From: Demequina soli
GTDB lineage: Bacteria > Actinomycetota > Actinomycetes > Actinomycetales > Demequinaceae
Direction: 5' to 3'
DNA length: 64,000 bases
NCBI RefSeq assembly: GCF_000971195.1
Contig: NZ_BBLZ01000004.1
Span: forward strand, 62,001 to 126,000
The notes under the pieces are model-generated. The model saw only the letters and a list, made by a program, of their open reading frames with translations, searched no databases and was not told the origin of the DNA. Of the stretch, positions 36,791 to 45,495 are shown in pieces. The translations under genes were made by a program, and so were the position numbers. Position 1 is the first letter of the stretch, and each line of letters opens with the position of its first letter.

Positions 36791-37695
36791 GCACCATCGA
36801 TGAGACCACGAAGCCCCAGGTGGGGACCGACCTTGTGAAGCGCGGCATGGCCGAGATGCTCAAGGGCGGCGTCATCATGGACGTGGTCACCCCCGAGCAG
36901 GCGAAGATCGCGGAGGACGCCGGCGCGGTCGCCGTCATGGCGCTCGAGCGCGTCCCCGCCGACATCCGCGCGCAGGGCGGCGTGTCGCGCATGAGCGACC
37001 CGGACATGATCCAGGGCATCATCGAGGCCGTCTCCATCCCCGTCATGGCGAAGGCGCGCATCGGCCACTTCGTCGAGGCGCAGGTGCTCGAGAGCCTCGG
37101 CGTCGACTACATCGACGAGTCCGAGGTCCTCACCCCGGCCGACTACACGCACCACATCGACAAGTGGAACTACACGGTTCCGTTCGTGTGCGGCGCGACC
37201 AACCTGGGCGAGGCGCTCCGCCGCATCTCCGAGGGCGCGGCGATGATCCGCTCGAAGGGCGAGGCCGGCACCGGCGACGTCTCGAACGCGACCACCCACA
37301 TGCGCAAGATCCGCGCCGAGATCAAGGCCCTCACGGCCATGCCGAAGGACGAGCTGTACGTCGCGGCCAAGGAGCTCCAGGCGCCGCTTCCGCTCGTGCA
37401 GGAGATCGCCGAGACCGGCAAGCTGCCCGTCGTGCTGTTCACCGCGGGCGGCATCGCCACCCCGGCCGACGCCGCGATGATGATGCAGCTCGGCGCCGAG
37501 GGCGTGTTCGTCGGCTCCGGCATCTTCAAGTCGGGCAACCCGGCGCAGCGCGCCGCGGCCATCGTCAAGGCCACCACGTTCTACGACGACCCGTCGGTCA
37601 TCGCGGACGTGTCGCGCGGCCTGGGCGAGGCGATGGTCGGCATCAACGTCGACGAGATCCCCGAGCCGCACCGCCTCGCCGAGCGCGGCTGGTAA
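36787..37695 (+). CDS. pdxS: pyridoxal 5'-phosphate synthase subunit PdxS
   Basis: The lyase subunit (302 residues) of the DXP-independent PLP synthase, which makes PLP from ribose-5-phosphate, glyceraldehyde-3-phosphate and ammonia supplied by PdxT. Highly conserved stretches include [40 protein letters not shown], and [20 protein letters not shown]. The conserved catalytic lysines are in MAKARIGHF and [16 protein letters not shown] gene separates it from pdxT. Confidence 0.98.
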   Translation: MSTIDETTKPQVGTDLVKRGMAEMLKGGVIMDVVTPEQAKIAEDAGAVAVMALERVPADIRAQGGVSRMSDPDMIQGIIEAVSIPVMAKARIGHFVEAQVLESLGVDYIDESEVLTPADYTHHIDKWNYTVPFVCGATNLGEALRRISEGAAMIRSKGEAGTGDVSNATTHMRKIRAEIKALTAMPKDELYVAAKELQAPLPLVQEIAETGKLPVVLFTAGGIATPADAAMMMQLGAEGVFVGSGIFKSGNPAQRAAAIVKATTFYDDPSVIADVSRGLGEAMVGINVDEIPEPHRLAERGW

Positions 37696-38226
37696 GTGTC
37701 ACGCATGGGCGCCGCGTCGGAGGATCGCATCCACCGTCGCGGCGCCCGCGTGCTGCTCGTCTCCCATGAGGAGAACGAGCCGCGCCTCCTCATGGTGAGG
37801 GGGCACGACCCCCACGACCCCGGGCGCTACTTCTGGTTCACGCCGGGCGGCGGCCTCGAGGCGGGGGAGACGATGCGCGCGGCGGCGATCCGCGAGCTCG
37901 CCGAGGAGACGGGTCACGTCCTCCTCGACGACGAGCTGGTGGGCCCCGTGTGGCGGCGCACCGCGGTCTTCGACTTCGCGTCGCGGCCGTACACGCAGTT
38001 CGAGGAGATCTTCGTCGGGCTGCACGCCCACGCGGCGTCCCGGTCACGGACCGACGCGGCGTGGACCGAGATCGAGCTGGAGACCATCGACGAGGTGGCC
38101 TGGCTGACCGAGCGCGAGCTGCGGGAGTCCTCCATCGAGGTGTTCCCGGCGCAGCTGCGCGAGAGCTGGACGTGGTTCCTCGACTGGGACGGCGTCACGC
38201 GAGACCTGGGAGAGGTGGACGAATGA
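37696..38226 (+). CDS. NUDIX hydrolase
   Basis: A 176-residue NUDIX protein. The Nudix box [23 protein letters not shown] spans about 53-75 with all Gly, Glu and Arg positions intact. The GTG at 37696 directly follows the pdxS stop; an ATG at 37705 is also possible. Its substrate is unknown. Its place between pdxS and pdxT, with a four-base overlap to pdxT, shows that it is part of the vitamin-B6 operon and might act as a housecleaning enzyme there. Confidence 0.9.
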   Translation: MSRMGAASEDRIHRRGARVLLVSHEENEPRLLMVRGHDPHDPGRYFWFTPGGGLEAGETMRAAAIRELAEETGHVLLDDELVGPVWRRTAVFDFASRPYTQFEEIFVGLHAHAASRSRTDAAWTEIELETIDEVAWLTERELRESSIEVFPAQLRESWTWFLDWDGVTRDLGEVDE

Positions 38227-38822
38227 GCACCGTCGGTGTGCTGGCCCTGCAGGGAGACGTGCGCGAGCACCTGGCCGCGGCGACGCGGGTCGGGGCCACC
38301 GCGGTGGGCGTGCGCCGCCTGTCCGAGCTCGAGTCCGTCGACGCGCTCATCATCCCCGGCGGCGAGTCCACCACGATCGACAAGCTGCTGCGCGCGTTCG
38401 ACCTCTTCGAGCCCCTGCGCGACCGGATCCACGCCGGGATGCCCGTGATGGGCTCGTGCGCGGGCATGATCATGCTCGCCACCGACCTCGTGGGCGGCAT
38501 CCACGACCAGCAGAGCCTCGGCGCGATCCCCATGACGGTGCGCCGCAACGCGTTCGGCCGCCAGGTGGACTCCGCCGAGACCGAGCTCGTGTGGGAGCCC
38601 GACGGCTCGGTCATGCACGCGACCTTCATCCGTGCGCCCTGGGTCGAGGCGTACGACCCGGCGGTCGAGGTCCTCGCGACCGCCGAGGGCCCCGACGGCT
38701 CGCGCCACCCCGTGGCGGTGCGGCACGGCAACGCGATCGCGACGTCGTTCCACCCCGAGATCGCCGAGCCGGGCGCGGTCCACGACGACCGCGTCCACCG
38801 CCTGCTGCTGTCGCTGGTCTGA
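38223..38822 (+). CDS. pdxT: pyridoxal 5'-phosphate synthase glutaminase subunit PdxT
   Basis: Class I glutamine amidotransferase (199 residues) that supplies ammonia to Pdx[15 protein letters not shown] near residue 42 is the family motif, the nucleophile cysteine is in [11 protein letters not shown] (near 80), and the His-Glu pair is in [10 protein letters not shown] near the end. Start overlaps the NUDIX stop. Together with pdxS it forms a complete R5P-dependent PLP synthase. Confidence 0.97.
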   Translation: MSTVGVLALQGDVREHLAAATRVGATAVGVRRLSELESVDALIIPGGESTTIDKLLRAFDLFEPLRDRIHAGMPVMGSCAGMIMLATDLVGGIHDQQSLGAIPMTVRRNAFGRQVDSAETELVWEPDGSVMHATFIRAPWVEAYDPAVEVLATAEGPDGSRHPVAVRHGNAIATSFHPEIAEPGAVHDDRVHRLLLSLV

Positions 38823-38897
38823 GTCTCGCGCGGAGCGACGTCGCCCTCCGCGCCGCCTCGTGCCCATTGGTACCAATCGCTGGGCGCGCGCCGTGGG

Positions 38898-39233
38898 TCA
38901 GCCCTCGATGCCGGGAGGCGCCTCGCCCGTGACGCCGTCGATGACGTCCCGGTCGCCGAGGTCGGCCCCGAGCGGGACCTTGAGCACGTCCAGGCATGCG
39001 TCGCCGGGGTTGCGCTTGGTCGACGTCACCGTGATGGTCACCGTCGCGTCCGTCTCGACCACGGCTGCGACCGGGTCGCCGTTGCACGTGTCCACGTGGA
39101 CCACCTGGATGTCGCCGCCGTTGGACCAGCCCACGATCGGCATGGGCCCGCGCACCTCGGTCGGCTCGGACGCGGCGCACGCGGCGAGAGCGAGGGCGAG
39201 GGCCGGGAGGAACGCGACACTGCGTAGCGGCAT
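38898..39233 (-). CDS. small putative lipoprotein
   Basis: A 111-residue protein with a lipoprotein signal peptide: [19 protein letters not shown], lipobox LAAC with Cys at 19. The mature part of about 92 residues is beta-rich ([34 protein letters not shown]), with two more cysteines that could form a disulfide. I do not recognise a family. It stands alone and opposite to the surrounding plus-strand genes, between pdxT and yebC. Confidence 0.75.
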   Translation of the reverse strand: MPLRSVAFLPALALALAACAASEPTEVRGPMPIVGWSNGGDIQVVHVDTCNGDPVAAVVETDATVTITVTSTKRNPGDACLDVLKVPLGADLGDRDVIDGVTGEAPPGIEG

Positions 39234-39288
39234 GCGGCCACGCTAGCGCGCCCGGCCGGGCCACCGCATCGTCCCTCGCGCTTCGCAC

Positions 39289-39294
39289 TACACT
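39289..39294 (+). promoter_or_regulatory. probable -10 element for yebC
   Basis: TACACT at 39289-39294 lies 39 bases before the GTG start, which has GACGAGGAG as ribosome-binding site. A decamer copy (39265-39274, minus orientation) lies 14 bases upstream of it. Confidence 0.5.
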
Positions 39295-39332
39295 GGACGG
39301 GATTCCAGACCGACATTCGACGAGGAGCACAC

Positions 39333-40088
39333 GTGTCCGGGCATTCCAAGTGGGCGACGACCAAGCACAAGAAGGCCGTCATCGACGCCAAGCGCGGCAA
39401 GCTGTTCGCCAAGCTGATCAAGAACATCGAGGTCGCGGCCCGCACCGGCGGCGGCGACCTCGCGGGCAACCCGACGCTGTTCGACGCGGTTCAGAAGGCG
39501 AAGAAGTCGTCCGTCCCCAACGACAACATCGACCGCGCCGTCAAGCGCGGCTCGGGCCTCGAGGCCGGCGGCGCCAACTACGAGACCATCATGTACGAGG
39601 GCTACGGCCCCAACGGCGTCGCGGTGCTCATCGAGTGCCTCACCGACAACAAGAACCGTGCGGCCACCGAGGTGCGCGTGGGCCTGACCCGCAACAACGG
39701 CACGCTCGCGGACCCGGGCTCGGTCTCGTACCTGTTCTCGCGCAAGGGCCAGGTGATCGTCTCGAAGGAGGGCGGCGCCACCGAGGATTCGCTCATGGAG
39801 GCGACGCTCGAGGCGGGTGCGGAGGAGATCAACGACCTCGGCGACGTGTTCGAGATCATCTCCGAGGCCACCGACTTCGTCGCGGTCCGCACCGCGCTGC
39901 AGGATGCGGGCATCGACTACGAGAGCGCCGAGGCGACGTTCATGCCCTCGATGAAGATCGAGCTCGACGTCGACGGCGCCCGCAAGATGCTGCGCCTCAT
40001 CGACGCCCTCGAGGACTCGGACGACGTCCAGAACGTGTGGGCAAACTTCGACGCGTCCGACGAGGTGCTCGAGGCCGCCCAGGCGTAA
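39333..40088 (+). CDS. yebC: YebC/PmpR family protein
   Basis: A 251-residue YebC/TACO1-type protein. The start [20 protein letters not shown] is diagnostic, as are [19 protein letters not shown] and [20 protein letters not shown]. It is usually annotated as a transcriptional regulator, while recent work in several bacteria links this family to translation of proline-rich stretches. It lies just before ruvC as in many actinobacteria. Length and sequence are typical. Confidence 0.96.
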   Translation: MSGHSKWATTKHKKAVIDAKRGKLFAKLIKNIEVAARTGGGDLAGNPTLFDAVQKAKKSSVPNDNIDRAVKRGSGLEAGGANYETIMYEGYGPNGVAVLIECLTDNKNRAATEVRVGLTRNNGTLADPGSVSYLFSRKGQVIVSKEGGATEDSLMEATLEAGAEEINDLGDVFEIISEATDFVAVRTALQDAGIDYESAEATFMPSMKIELDVDGARKMLRLIDALEDSDDVQNVWANFDASDEVLEAAQA

Positions 40089-40110
40089 CGGCCCACGGTA
40101 GCGGGGGACG

Positions 40111-40665
40111 ATGCGCATCCTGGGGGTCGACCCCGGCCTCACCAGGTGCGGCCTCGGCGTGGTCGAGTCCGGCGCGGCGCGCCGCGTGACGATGCGCGAC
40201 GTGCGCGTCGCCACGTCCCCCTCGACCCTCGAGACGCCCGCGCGTCTCGCCCAGATCGCGACGGTCCTCGAGGCCATGCTCGACGAGCATGAGCCCGAGG
40301 CCGTCGCGATGGAGCGCATCTTCGCGCGCTCCGACGTCTCGACCATCATGGGCACCGCCCAGGTGTCGGGCGTCATCATGCTTGCGGCCGAGCGCCGCGG
40401 CCTGCCGCTCACGCTGTACACGCCGTCCGAGGTCAAGGCCGCCGTCACGGGCAACGGCCGCGCCGACAAGGCGCAGGTCACGTTCATGGTGACGCGGCTG
40501 CTCGGCCTCGAGGAGGCCCCGCGCCCGGCCGATGCGGCGGACGCCCTCGCGATCGCCATCGCCCACGCGTGGCGCGGGGGAGCGGCCCCGGCCGGCTCGG
40601 GCGCGACCACCCCCGCGCAGCGTCGCTGGGCCGAGGCGGAGAAGGCGGCGCGCCGCAGGGGCTGA
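40111..40665 (+). CDS. ruvC: crossover junction endodeoxyribonuclease RuvC
   Basis: Holliday-junction resolvase (184 residues) with the RNase H-like fold. The catalytic acids appear as RILGVDPGLTRCG (Asp near 7), VAMERIFARSD (Glu near 70) and PRPADAADALAIAIAHA (two Asp near 143-146). The ATG at 40111 is embedded in the GGACGATGCG decamer; the bases GGGGGA just upstream act as ribosome-binding site and overlap the decamer. It is followed by ruvA and ruvB. Confidence 0.97.
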   Translation: MRILGVDPGLTRCGLGVVESGAARRVTMRDVRVATSPSTLETPARLAQIATVLEAMLDEHEPEAVAMERIFARSDVSTIMGTAQVSGVIMLAAERRGLPLTLYTPSEVKAAVTGNGRADKAQVTFMVTRLLGLEEAPRPADAADALAIAIAHAWRGGAAPAGSGATTPAQRRWAEAEKAARRRG

Positions 40666-40689
40666 TCCGGTGATGTCGGGCCCGTCCGC

Positions 40690-40714
40690 TAGCCTGTTCG
40701 CACAGGTGTTCGAA
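40690..40714 (+). promoter_or_regulatory. ruvA promoter with candidate LexA (SOS) box
   Basis: TAGCCT at 40690-40695 is a -10 element. Directly after it TCGCACAGGTGTTCGA (40698-40713) matches the actinobacterial SOS consensus TCGAACACATGTTCGA at 13 of 16 positions, with outer TTCG/CGAA symmetry. LexA bound here would block ruvAB transcription. Confidence 0.6.
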
Positions 40715-40725
40715 AGGGGATCCGG

Positions 40726-41316
40726 GTGATCGCGCAGCTCACGGGAACGGTGGCGCACGCGGGGGCGACCTCGCTGGTGCTGGACGTCCAGGGGGTCGGC
40801 TACCGGGTGCTGTCGACGCCCGCCACGCTCGGCGAGCTGCGGGCCGGCCTCGACGCGACGCTGCACACCCAGCTGGTGGTGCGCGAGGACTCGATGACGC
40901 TGTTCGGCTTCCTCACGTCGGGGGAGCGCGACACGTTCGAGCAGCTGCAGGGCGTGCAGGGCGTGGGCGCCAAGCTCGCCCTCGCGATGCTCGCGGTCCA
41001 CTCGCCCGAGGCGCTGGCGCACGCGGTCGCCGCGGGCGACCAGAAGGCGCTCACCAAGGTCCCCGGCATCGGGCCCAAGGTGGCCGCGCGGCTGCTGCTC
41101 GAGCTCGGCGGGCGGCTCGTGCTGCCCGAGGACGCTCCCGGAGCCCCCGCCGCGGACTCGCGCGGCGAGGTGGTCGAGGCGCTCGTGGGCCTGGGCTACC
41201 CGGCCAAGAACGCGCAGGCCGCGGTCGACGCGGTCGCACCCGACCCGATCGAGCCGTCGGCCACGGCGGCCACCCTGAGGGCCGCGCTCAAGCACCTGGG
41301 AGGCACGCGTGGATGA
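40726..41316 (+). CDS. ruvA: Holliday junction branch migration protein RuvA
   Basis: A 196-residue junction-binding protein. Domain I ([20 protein letters not shown]) is an OB-fold, domain II has two helix-hairpin-helix motifs ([16 protein letters not shown] and [19 protein letters not shown]), and the C-terminal domain III ([20 protein letters not shown]) contacts RuvB. The GTG start follows AAAGGGGA. The preceding gap of 60 bp holds a promoter with a candidate SOS box. The stop overlaps ruvB by eight bases. Confidence 0.97.
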   Translation: MIAQLTGTVAHAGATSLVLDVQGVGYRVLSTPATLGELRAGLDATLHTQLVVREDSMTLFGFLTSGERDTFEQLQGVQGVGAKLALAMLAVHSPEALAHAVAAGDQKALTKVPGIGPKVAARLLLELGGRLVLPEDAPGAPAADSRGEVVEALVGLGYPAKNAQAAVDAVAPDPIEPSATAATLRAALKHLGGTRG

Positions 41317-42346
41317 CCGCGTGGTGGACCCGGACGCCGACGCGATCGAAAGGTCCAACGAGGCGGCGTTGCGGCCGTCCAACCTCGACGAGTTCGTCGG
41401 CCAGCGGGTGGTGCGCGAGCAGCTCTCCCTGGTGCTCAACGCCGCCACGGGCCGCGGCACGCCGCCCGACCACGTCCTCCTGTCCGGCCCGCCCGGACTG
41501 GGCAAGACCACCCTCGCGATGATCATCGCGGCCGAGCTCGGCGCGACGCTTCGCCTCACCTCCGGCCCCGCGATCCAGCACGCGGGCGACCTGGCCGCGA
41601 TCCTGTCCTCCCTCGACGAGGGCGACGTGCTGTTCCTCGACGAGATCCACCGCCTCGCGCGGCCCGCCGAGGAGATGCTCTACCTGGCGATGGAGGACTA
41701 CCGCGTGGACGTGGTGGTGGGCAAGGGCGCCGGCGCGACCTCGATCCCGCTGAGCCTGCCGCCGTTCACGGTGGTGGGCGCGACCACGCGCGCCGGCCTG
41801 CTCCCCGCGCCGCTGCGCGACCGCTTCGGGTTCACCGGCCACCTCGACTTCTACGAGGACGACGAGCTCATGGCGATCGTCGTGCGCTCCGCGGGTCGCC
41901 TCGGCGTCTCGATCACCCACGACGCGGCGCACGAGATCGCCTCGCGCTCGCGCGGCACCCCCCGCATCGCCAACCGCCTGCTGCGCCGCGTGCGCGACTG
42001 GGCGCAGGTGCACGGCACGGGCCGCGCGAACCTCGAGGCGGCGCGCGAGGCGCTCGCCGTGTACGAGGTCGACGAGCGCGGGCTCGACCGGCTCGACCGC
42101 GCCGTCCTCAAGGCGCTGTGCACGCGCTTCGCGGGCGGACCCGTCGGCCTGTCGACGCTCGCGGTGACGGTGGGCGAGGAGACCGAGACCGTCGAGACCG
42201 TCGCCGAGCCGTTCCTCGTGCGCGAGGGGCTCATGAGCCGCACCCCCCGCGGCCGCATCGCGACCGCGGACGCGTGGCTGCACCTGGGCCTCAAGCCGCC
42301 GGCGGACGCCATCGGCGGCGAGTCCGGCGGGCGCCTGTTCGACTGA
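41309..42346 (+). CDS. ruvB: Holliday junction branch migration DNA helicase RuvB
   Basis: AAA+ motor (345 residues). Walker A is [11 protein letters not shown] (about 60), Walker B is [10 protein letters not shown], sensor 1 is [11 protein letters not shown], and the arginine-finger block is [18 protein letters not shown] winged-helix domain closes the protein ([16 protein letters not shown]). It starts at a GTG within the ruvA end, so translation is coupled. Confidence 0.98.
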   Translation: MDDRVVDPDADAIERSNEAALRPSNLDEFVGQRVVREQLSLVLNAATGRGTPPDHVLLSGPPGLGKTTLAMIIAAELGATLRLTSGPAIQHAGDLAAILSSLDEGDVLFLDEIHRLARPAEEMLYLAMEDYRVDVVVGKGAGATSIPLSLPPFTVVGATTRAGLLPAPLRDRFGFTGHLDFYEDDELMAIVVRSAGRLGVSITHDAAHEIASRSRGTPRIANRLLRRVRDWAQVHGTGRANLEAAREALAVYEVDERGLDRLDRAVLKALCTRFAGGPVGLSTLAVTVGEETETVETVAEPFLVREGLMSRTPRGRIATADAWLHLGLKPPADAIGGESGGRLFD

Positions 42347-42417
42347 CGGCCGCGGAGGGGCCGCCGCGTGAGACGCGCCGGGACCTGGGGTGTTCCGCGC
42401 GGGGTGCCCGGTCCCTC

Positions 42418-42423
42418 TAGAAT
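42418..42423 (+). promoter_or_regulatory. probable -10 element for secD
   Basis: TAGAAT at 42418-42423 in the ruvB-secD gap, 40 bases before the chosen secD start. It suggests that secDF has its own transcript. Confidence 0.55.
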
Positions 42424-42462
42424 CACTCGGGGCTCAAGCGAGCCGTTACCGTGAGGATTCCT

Positions 42463-44259
42463 GTGGCACGTGTGAAGAACGAGGCGCGTCGTGCGCTGAC
42501 CTGGCTGGGCGTCATCGTCGTCGCCATCTATGCAACCCTGGCCGTCGGGGTGTGGACCGGGCAGGCGTCGTGGACGCCCAACCTCGCCCTCGACCTGGCC
42601 GGCGGCCGCGAGATCGTGCTCGCGCCGACGCTGGCCGAGGGCAGCGACCAGACGGTCGACCAGGCCGACCTCGACCAGGCGGTCGAGATCATCCGCAAGC
42701 GCATCGACGCCTCCGGCGTCGCCGAGGCGGAGATCTCCACCCAGGGTCAGAACATCGTGGTGGCGCTGCCGGGCAACCCGTCCGAGGAGACGGTGAACCT
42801 GGTCCGCCAGAGCGCCCAGCTCCAGTTCCGCCCCGTGCTCGTCGCCGGCTCGCCGTCGCCCACCACGTCGGCCTCCGCGTCGCCCTCGCCGAGCGCATCG
42901 GCCTCCGCCGACGCGTCCGCGTCCGACCCGTCCGCGTCGGCCAGCCCCGAGCCCAGCGCATCGGCCTCCGCGTCCGCCGAGCCCAGCGCGTCCGCCTCGG
43001 CGGAGCCCGCCGCGGGCACCGACGCATCGTCCCTCGACTGGGTCACCCCCGAGGTCCAGGCCAAGTACGACGCGCTCGACTGCACCGACCCGGCGAACCT
43101 CTCGGGCGTCACGCCCGGCGACCCGGCGAAGGCCGACGCGGTCTGCGACCAGGACGGCCTCGCCAAGTACATCCTCGGCCCCGTCGAGATGGACGGCTCG
43201 GACATCGCGACGGCGACATCGGGCCCCGAGTACTCCTCGACCGGCACGCTGACGGGCCGCTACGAGGTCCGCATGGACTTCACCAAGGCGGGAGCTAAGA
43301 CGTTCGCCGAGATCACCGGCCGCATCAAGGACCTCGAGTCGCCGCGCAACCAGTTCGCGATGGTGCTCGACGGCGTGGTCATCTCGGCCCCCTCGGTCTC
43401 GACCACCATCTCCGGCGGTCAGGCGTCCATCACGGGCAACGGCATCACCAAGGACTCGTCCGAGCAGCTCGCGAACCAGCTGAAGTTCGGCGCGCTGCCC
43501 ATGACCCTCGAGGTGCAGTCCGACCAGCAGATCTCCGCGACGCTCGGCGCCGACCAGCTCCACAAGGGCCTCATCGCGGGCCTCATCGGCCTCGTGTTGG
43601 TGGTCATCTACTCGCTGATCCAGTACCGGGCCCTCGGCCTGGTGACGGTCGGCTCGCTCGTGATCTCCGGCACCATCACGTACGGCCTCATCGCGCTGTT
43701 GTCGTGGGGAATCGGCTACCGCCTGTCCCTCGCCGGCGTCGCGGGCCTCATCGTCTCGATCGGTGTGACGGCGGACTCGTTCATCGTCTACTTCGAACGC
43801 GTGCGTGACGAGCTGCGCGAGGGCCGCACCCTCAAGGCCGCGATCGACCACGGCTGGCGCCGCGCCCGCCGCACCATCCTGGCCTCCGACGCGATCAACC
43901 TGCTCGCGGCCGTGGTGCTCTACATGCTCGCCGTCGGCGGCGTGCGAGGCTTCGCGTTCACGCTCGGCCTCACGACGCTCGTCGACATCGCCGTGGTGTT
44001 CCTCTTCACCCACCCGATCCTCATGCTCATCGCGAAGCGACCGTTCTTCCGCGACGGGCACAAGTGGTCGGGACTCGACCCGCGCCAGCTGGGCCGGGAC
44101 ACCATGTACAAGGGCCGCGGCCGCGTCAAGAGCGCCGGCGAGCCCACGCTCGCGGAGCGCAAGGCGGCCGCCGCGCTGGCGGGTGCCCCCGCCTCCACCG
44201 ATGCCGATGCCGATGCCGACGCCCCGGCCGACGCCCGCCCCGAGGGGGAGGAGAAGTAA
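42463..44259 (+). CDS. secD: protein translocase subunit SecD
   Basis: Membrane component (598 residues) that with SecF uses proton force to pull proteins through SecYEG. One N-terminal helix (TWLGVIVVAIYATLAVGVW), a large extracytoplasmic domain (LALDLAGGREIVLAPT, VEIIRKRIDASGVAEAEI), then five helices with the RND-type KGLIAGLIGLVLVVIYSLIQ and SIGVTADSFIVYFERVRDEL. An insert of about 60 Ser/Ala/Pro residues (about 127-189) interrupts the periplasmic domain. I choose the GTG at 42463 because GAGGA lies five bases before it; the GTG at 42451 has none. No yajC precedes it. Confidence 0.96.
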   Translation: MARVKNEARRALTWLGVIVVAIYATLAVGVWTGQASWTPNLALDLAGGREIVLAPTLAEGSDQTVDQADLDQAVEIIRKRIDASGVAEAEISTQGQNIVVALPGNPSEETVNLVRQSAQLQFRPVLVAGSPSPTTSASASPSPSASASADASASDPSASASPEPSASASASAEPSASASAEPAAGTDASSLDWVTPEVQAKYDALDCTDPANLSGVTPGDPAKADAVCDQDGLAKYILGPVEMDGSDIATATSGPEYSSTGTLTGRYEVRMDFTKAGAKTFAEITGRIKDLESPRNQFAMVLDGVVISAPSVSTTISGGQASITGNGITKDSSEQLANQLKFGALPMTLEVQSDQQISATLGADQLHKGLIAGLIGLVLVVIYSLIQYRALGLVTVGSLVISGTITYGLIALLSWGIGYRLSLAGVAGLIVSIGVTADSFIVYFERVRDELREGRTLKAAIDHGWRRARRTILASDAINLLAAVVLYMLAVGGVRGFAFTLGLTTLVDIAVVFLFTHPILMLIAKRPFFRDGHKWSGLDPRQLGRDTMYKGRGRVKSAGEPTLAERKAAAALAGAPASTDADADADAPADARPEGEEK

Positions 44260-45347
44260 TGAAGCTCAACCTGGCTGAATGGGGCAACAAGCTCCACTCC
44301 GGCGAGAAGACCTACCCGATCGTCCAGCAGCGCAAGCGCTGGTTCATCGTCTCCGGGGTCCTGGTCGCGCTCTCGCTCGCGCTCATCCTCATCAAGGGCC
44401 TCAACCCGGGCATCGACTTCGTCGGCGGCACCGAGTTCCAGGTCACCGGCACGTCCACCACCGACACCTCCATCGCGGAGCAGGTCGTCGCGCAGGAGGC
44501 GCCCGGCGAGACGCCCCGCGTGACCGTGCTCGGCTCGGACGGCATCCGCGTCCAGATCGGCGTGGTCGAGGGCCCGGTCGCGCAGTCCATCACCGCCGAG
44601 CTGGCCAAGGGCTACGACGTCCCCGAGGCGCAGGTCAGCTTCACGCAGATCGGCCCCACGTGGGGCGCGTCGGTCGGCAAGGCCGCGATCCAGTCGCTGA
44701 TCGTGTTCCTCGTGCTGGTCGCGATCGTGATGTCGCTGTACTTCCGCGCGTGGCGCATGTCGGCGGCGGCGCTCGTCGCCCTCGCGCACGACCTCATCAT
44801 CACCGCCGGCGTCTACGCGCTGTCGGGCTTCGAGGTCACGCCCGCGTCGGTGATCGGCTTCCTCACCATCCTCGGCTACTCGCTCTACGACACGGTCGTG
44901 GTGTTCGACAAGATCCGCGAGAACACCGCGAACCTCACGTCGCAGCACCGCTACACCTACGACGAGCTCGCCAACCTGGGCCTCAACCAGACCCTCGTGC
45001 GCTCGATCAACACGTCCGTGGTCGCCCTGCTCCCGGTCTCCGCGATCCTCTTCATCGGCGCGTGGGTGCTCGGCGCCGGCACGCTCAAGGACATCTCGCT
45101 CGCGCTGTTCGTCGGCATGGCGGTCGGCACCTACTCGTCGATCTTCGTCGCGACGCCCGTCGAGGTCGCGCTGCGCGACGGCGAGGAGCGCATCGCGGAG
45201 CACACCAAGAAGGTCCTCGAGCTGCGCGCGTCGGGCCAGACCGACGTCGCGATCAACGACGAGGGCGAGGTCCGCGTGGGCGCCGTGACCAAGGGCGCCC
45301 ACCAGGGCGCGGCATCCCAGCCGCGACGCAAGAACCGCAAGGCCTGA
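44259..45347 (+). CDS. secF: protein translocase subunit SecF
   Basis: A 362-residue partner of SecD. N-terminal helix WFIVSGVLVALSLALILIKG, the periplasmic GLNPGIDFVGGTEFQVTG, then five helices including FGVIGFLTILGYSLYDTVVV-type residues VIGFLTILGYSLYDTVVVFD and KIRENTANLTSQHRYTYDEL. Ends with a basic tail QPRRKNRKA. The ATG overlaps the secD stop by one base (TAATG). A 50-bp palindrome with two decamer copies follows. Confidence 0.96.
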   Translation: MKLNLAEWGNKLHSGEKTYPIVQQRKRWFIVSGVLVALSLALILIKGLNPGIDFVGGTEFQVTGTSTTDTSIAEQVVAQEAPGETPRVTVLGSDGIRVQIGVVEGPVAQSITAELAKGYDVPEAQVSFTQIGPTWGASVGKAAIQSLIVFLVLVAIVMSLYFRAWRMSAAALVALAHDLIITAGVYALSGFEVTPASVIGFLTILGYSLYDTVVVFDKIRENTANLTSQHRYTYDELANLGLNQTLVRSINTSVVALLPVSAILFIGAWVLGAGTLKDISLALFVGMAVGTYSSIFVATPVEVALRDGEERIAEHTKKVLELRASGQTDVAINDEGEVRVGAVTKGAHQGAASQPRRKNRKA

Positions 45348-45354
45348 CCCGGCC

Positions 45355-45404
45355 CGACGGAAGGGGGACGATGCGGTGGCCACCGCATCGTCCCCCTTCC
45401 GTCG
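45355..45404 (+). terminator. 50-bp perfect palindrome after secF built from two decamer copies
   Basis: Two 25-base arms with no loop, beginning CGACGGAAGGGGGACGATGC on the left. The arms contain GGACGATGCG (45366-45375) and its reverse complement (45384-45393). The DNA lies eight bases after the secF stop and would form an extremely stable hairpin; no U-tract follows. Probably a terminator, and the clearest case of the decamer in an inverted pair. Confidence 0.8.
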
Positions 45405-45462
45405 TTCCCGGGGTCGGGGGAGCGCGCTACCAGGGAGGTCACCCGTTGTCGGGGTGCGCGGA

Positions 45463-45468
45463 TAGACT
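45463..45468 (+). promoter_or_regulatory. probable -10 element for rel
   Basis: TAGACT at 45463-45468, 28 bases before the chosen GTG at 45496, with CGGAGG at 45485-45490 as ribosome-binding site. Confidence 0.5.
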
Positions 45469-45495
45469 GGCCGCCTACCAGCCTCGGAGGTGCGC

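Noticed and set aside
44198-44220. Short GATGCC repeat at the secD end
   Set aside because: Three units within an Asp-Ala tail, common in high-GC genes; it does not match the decamer.
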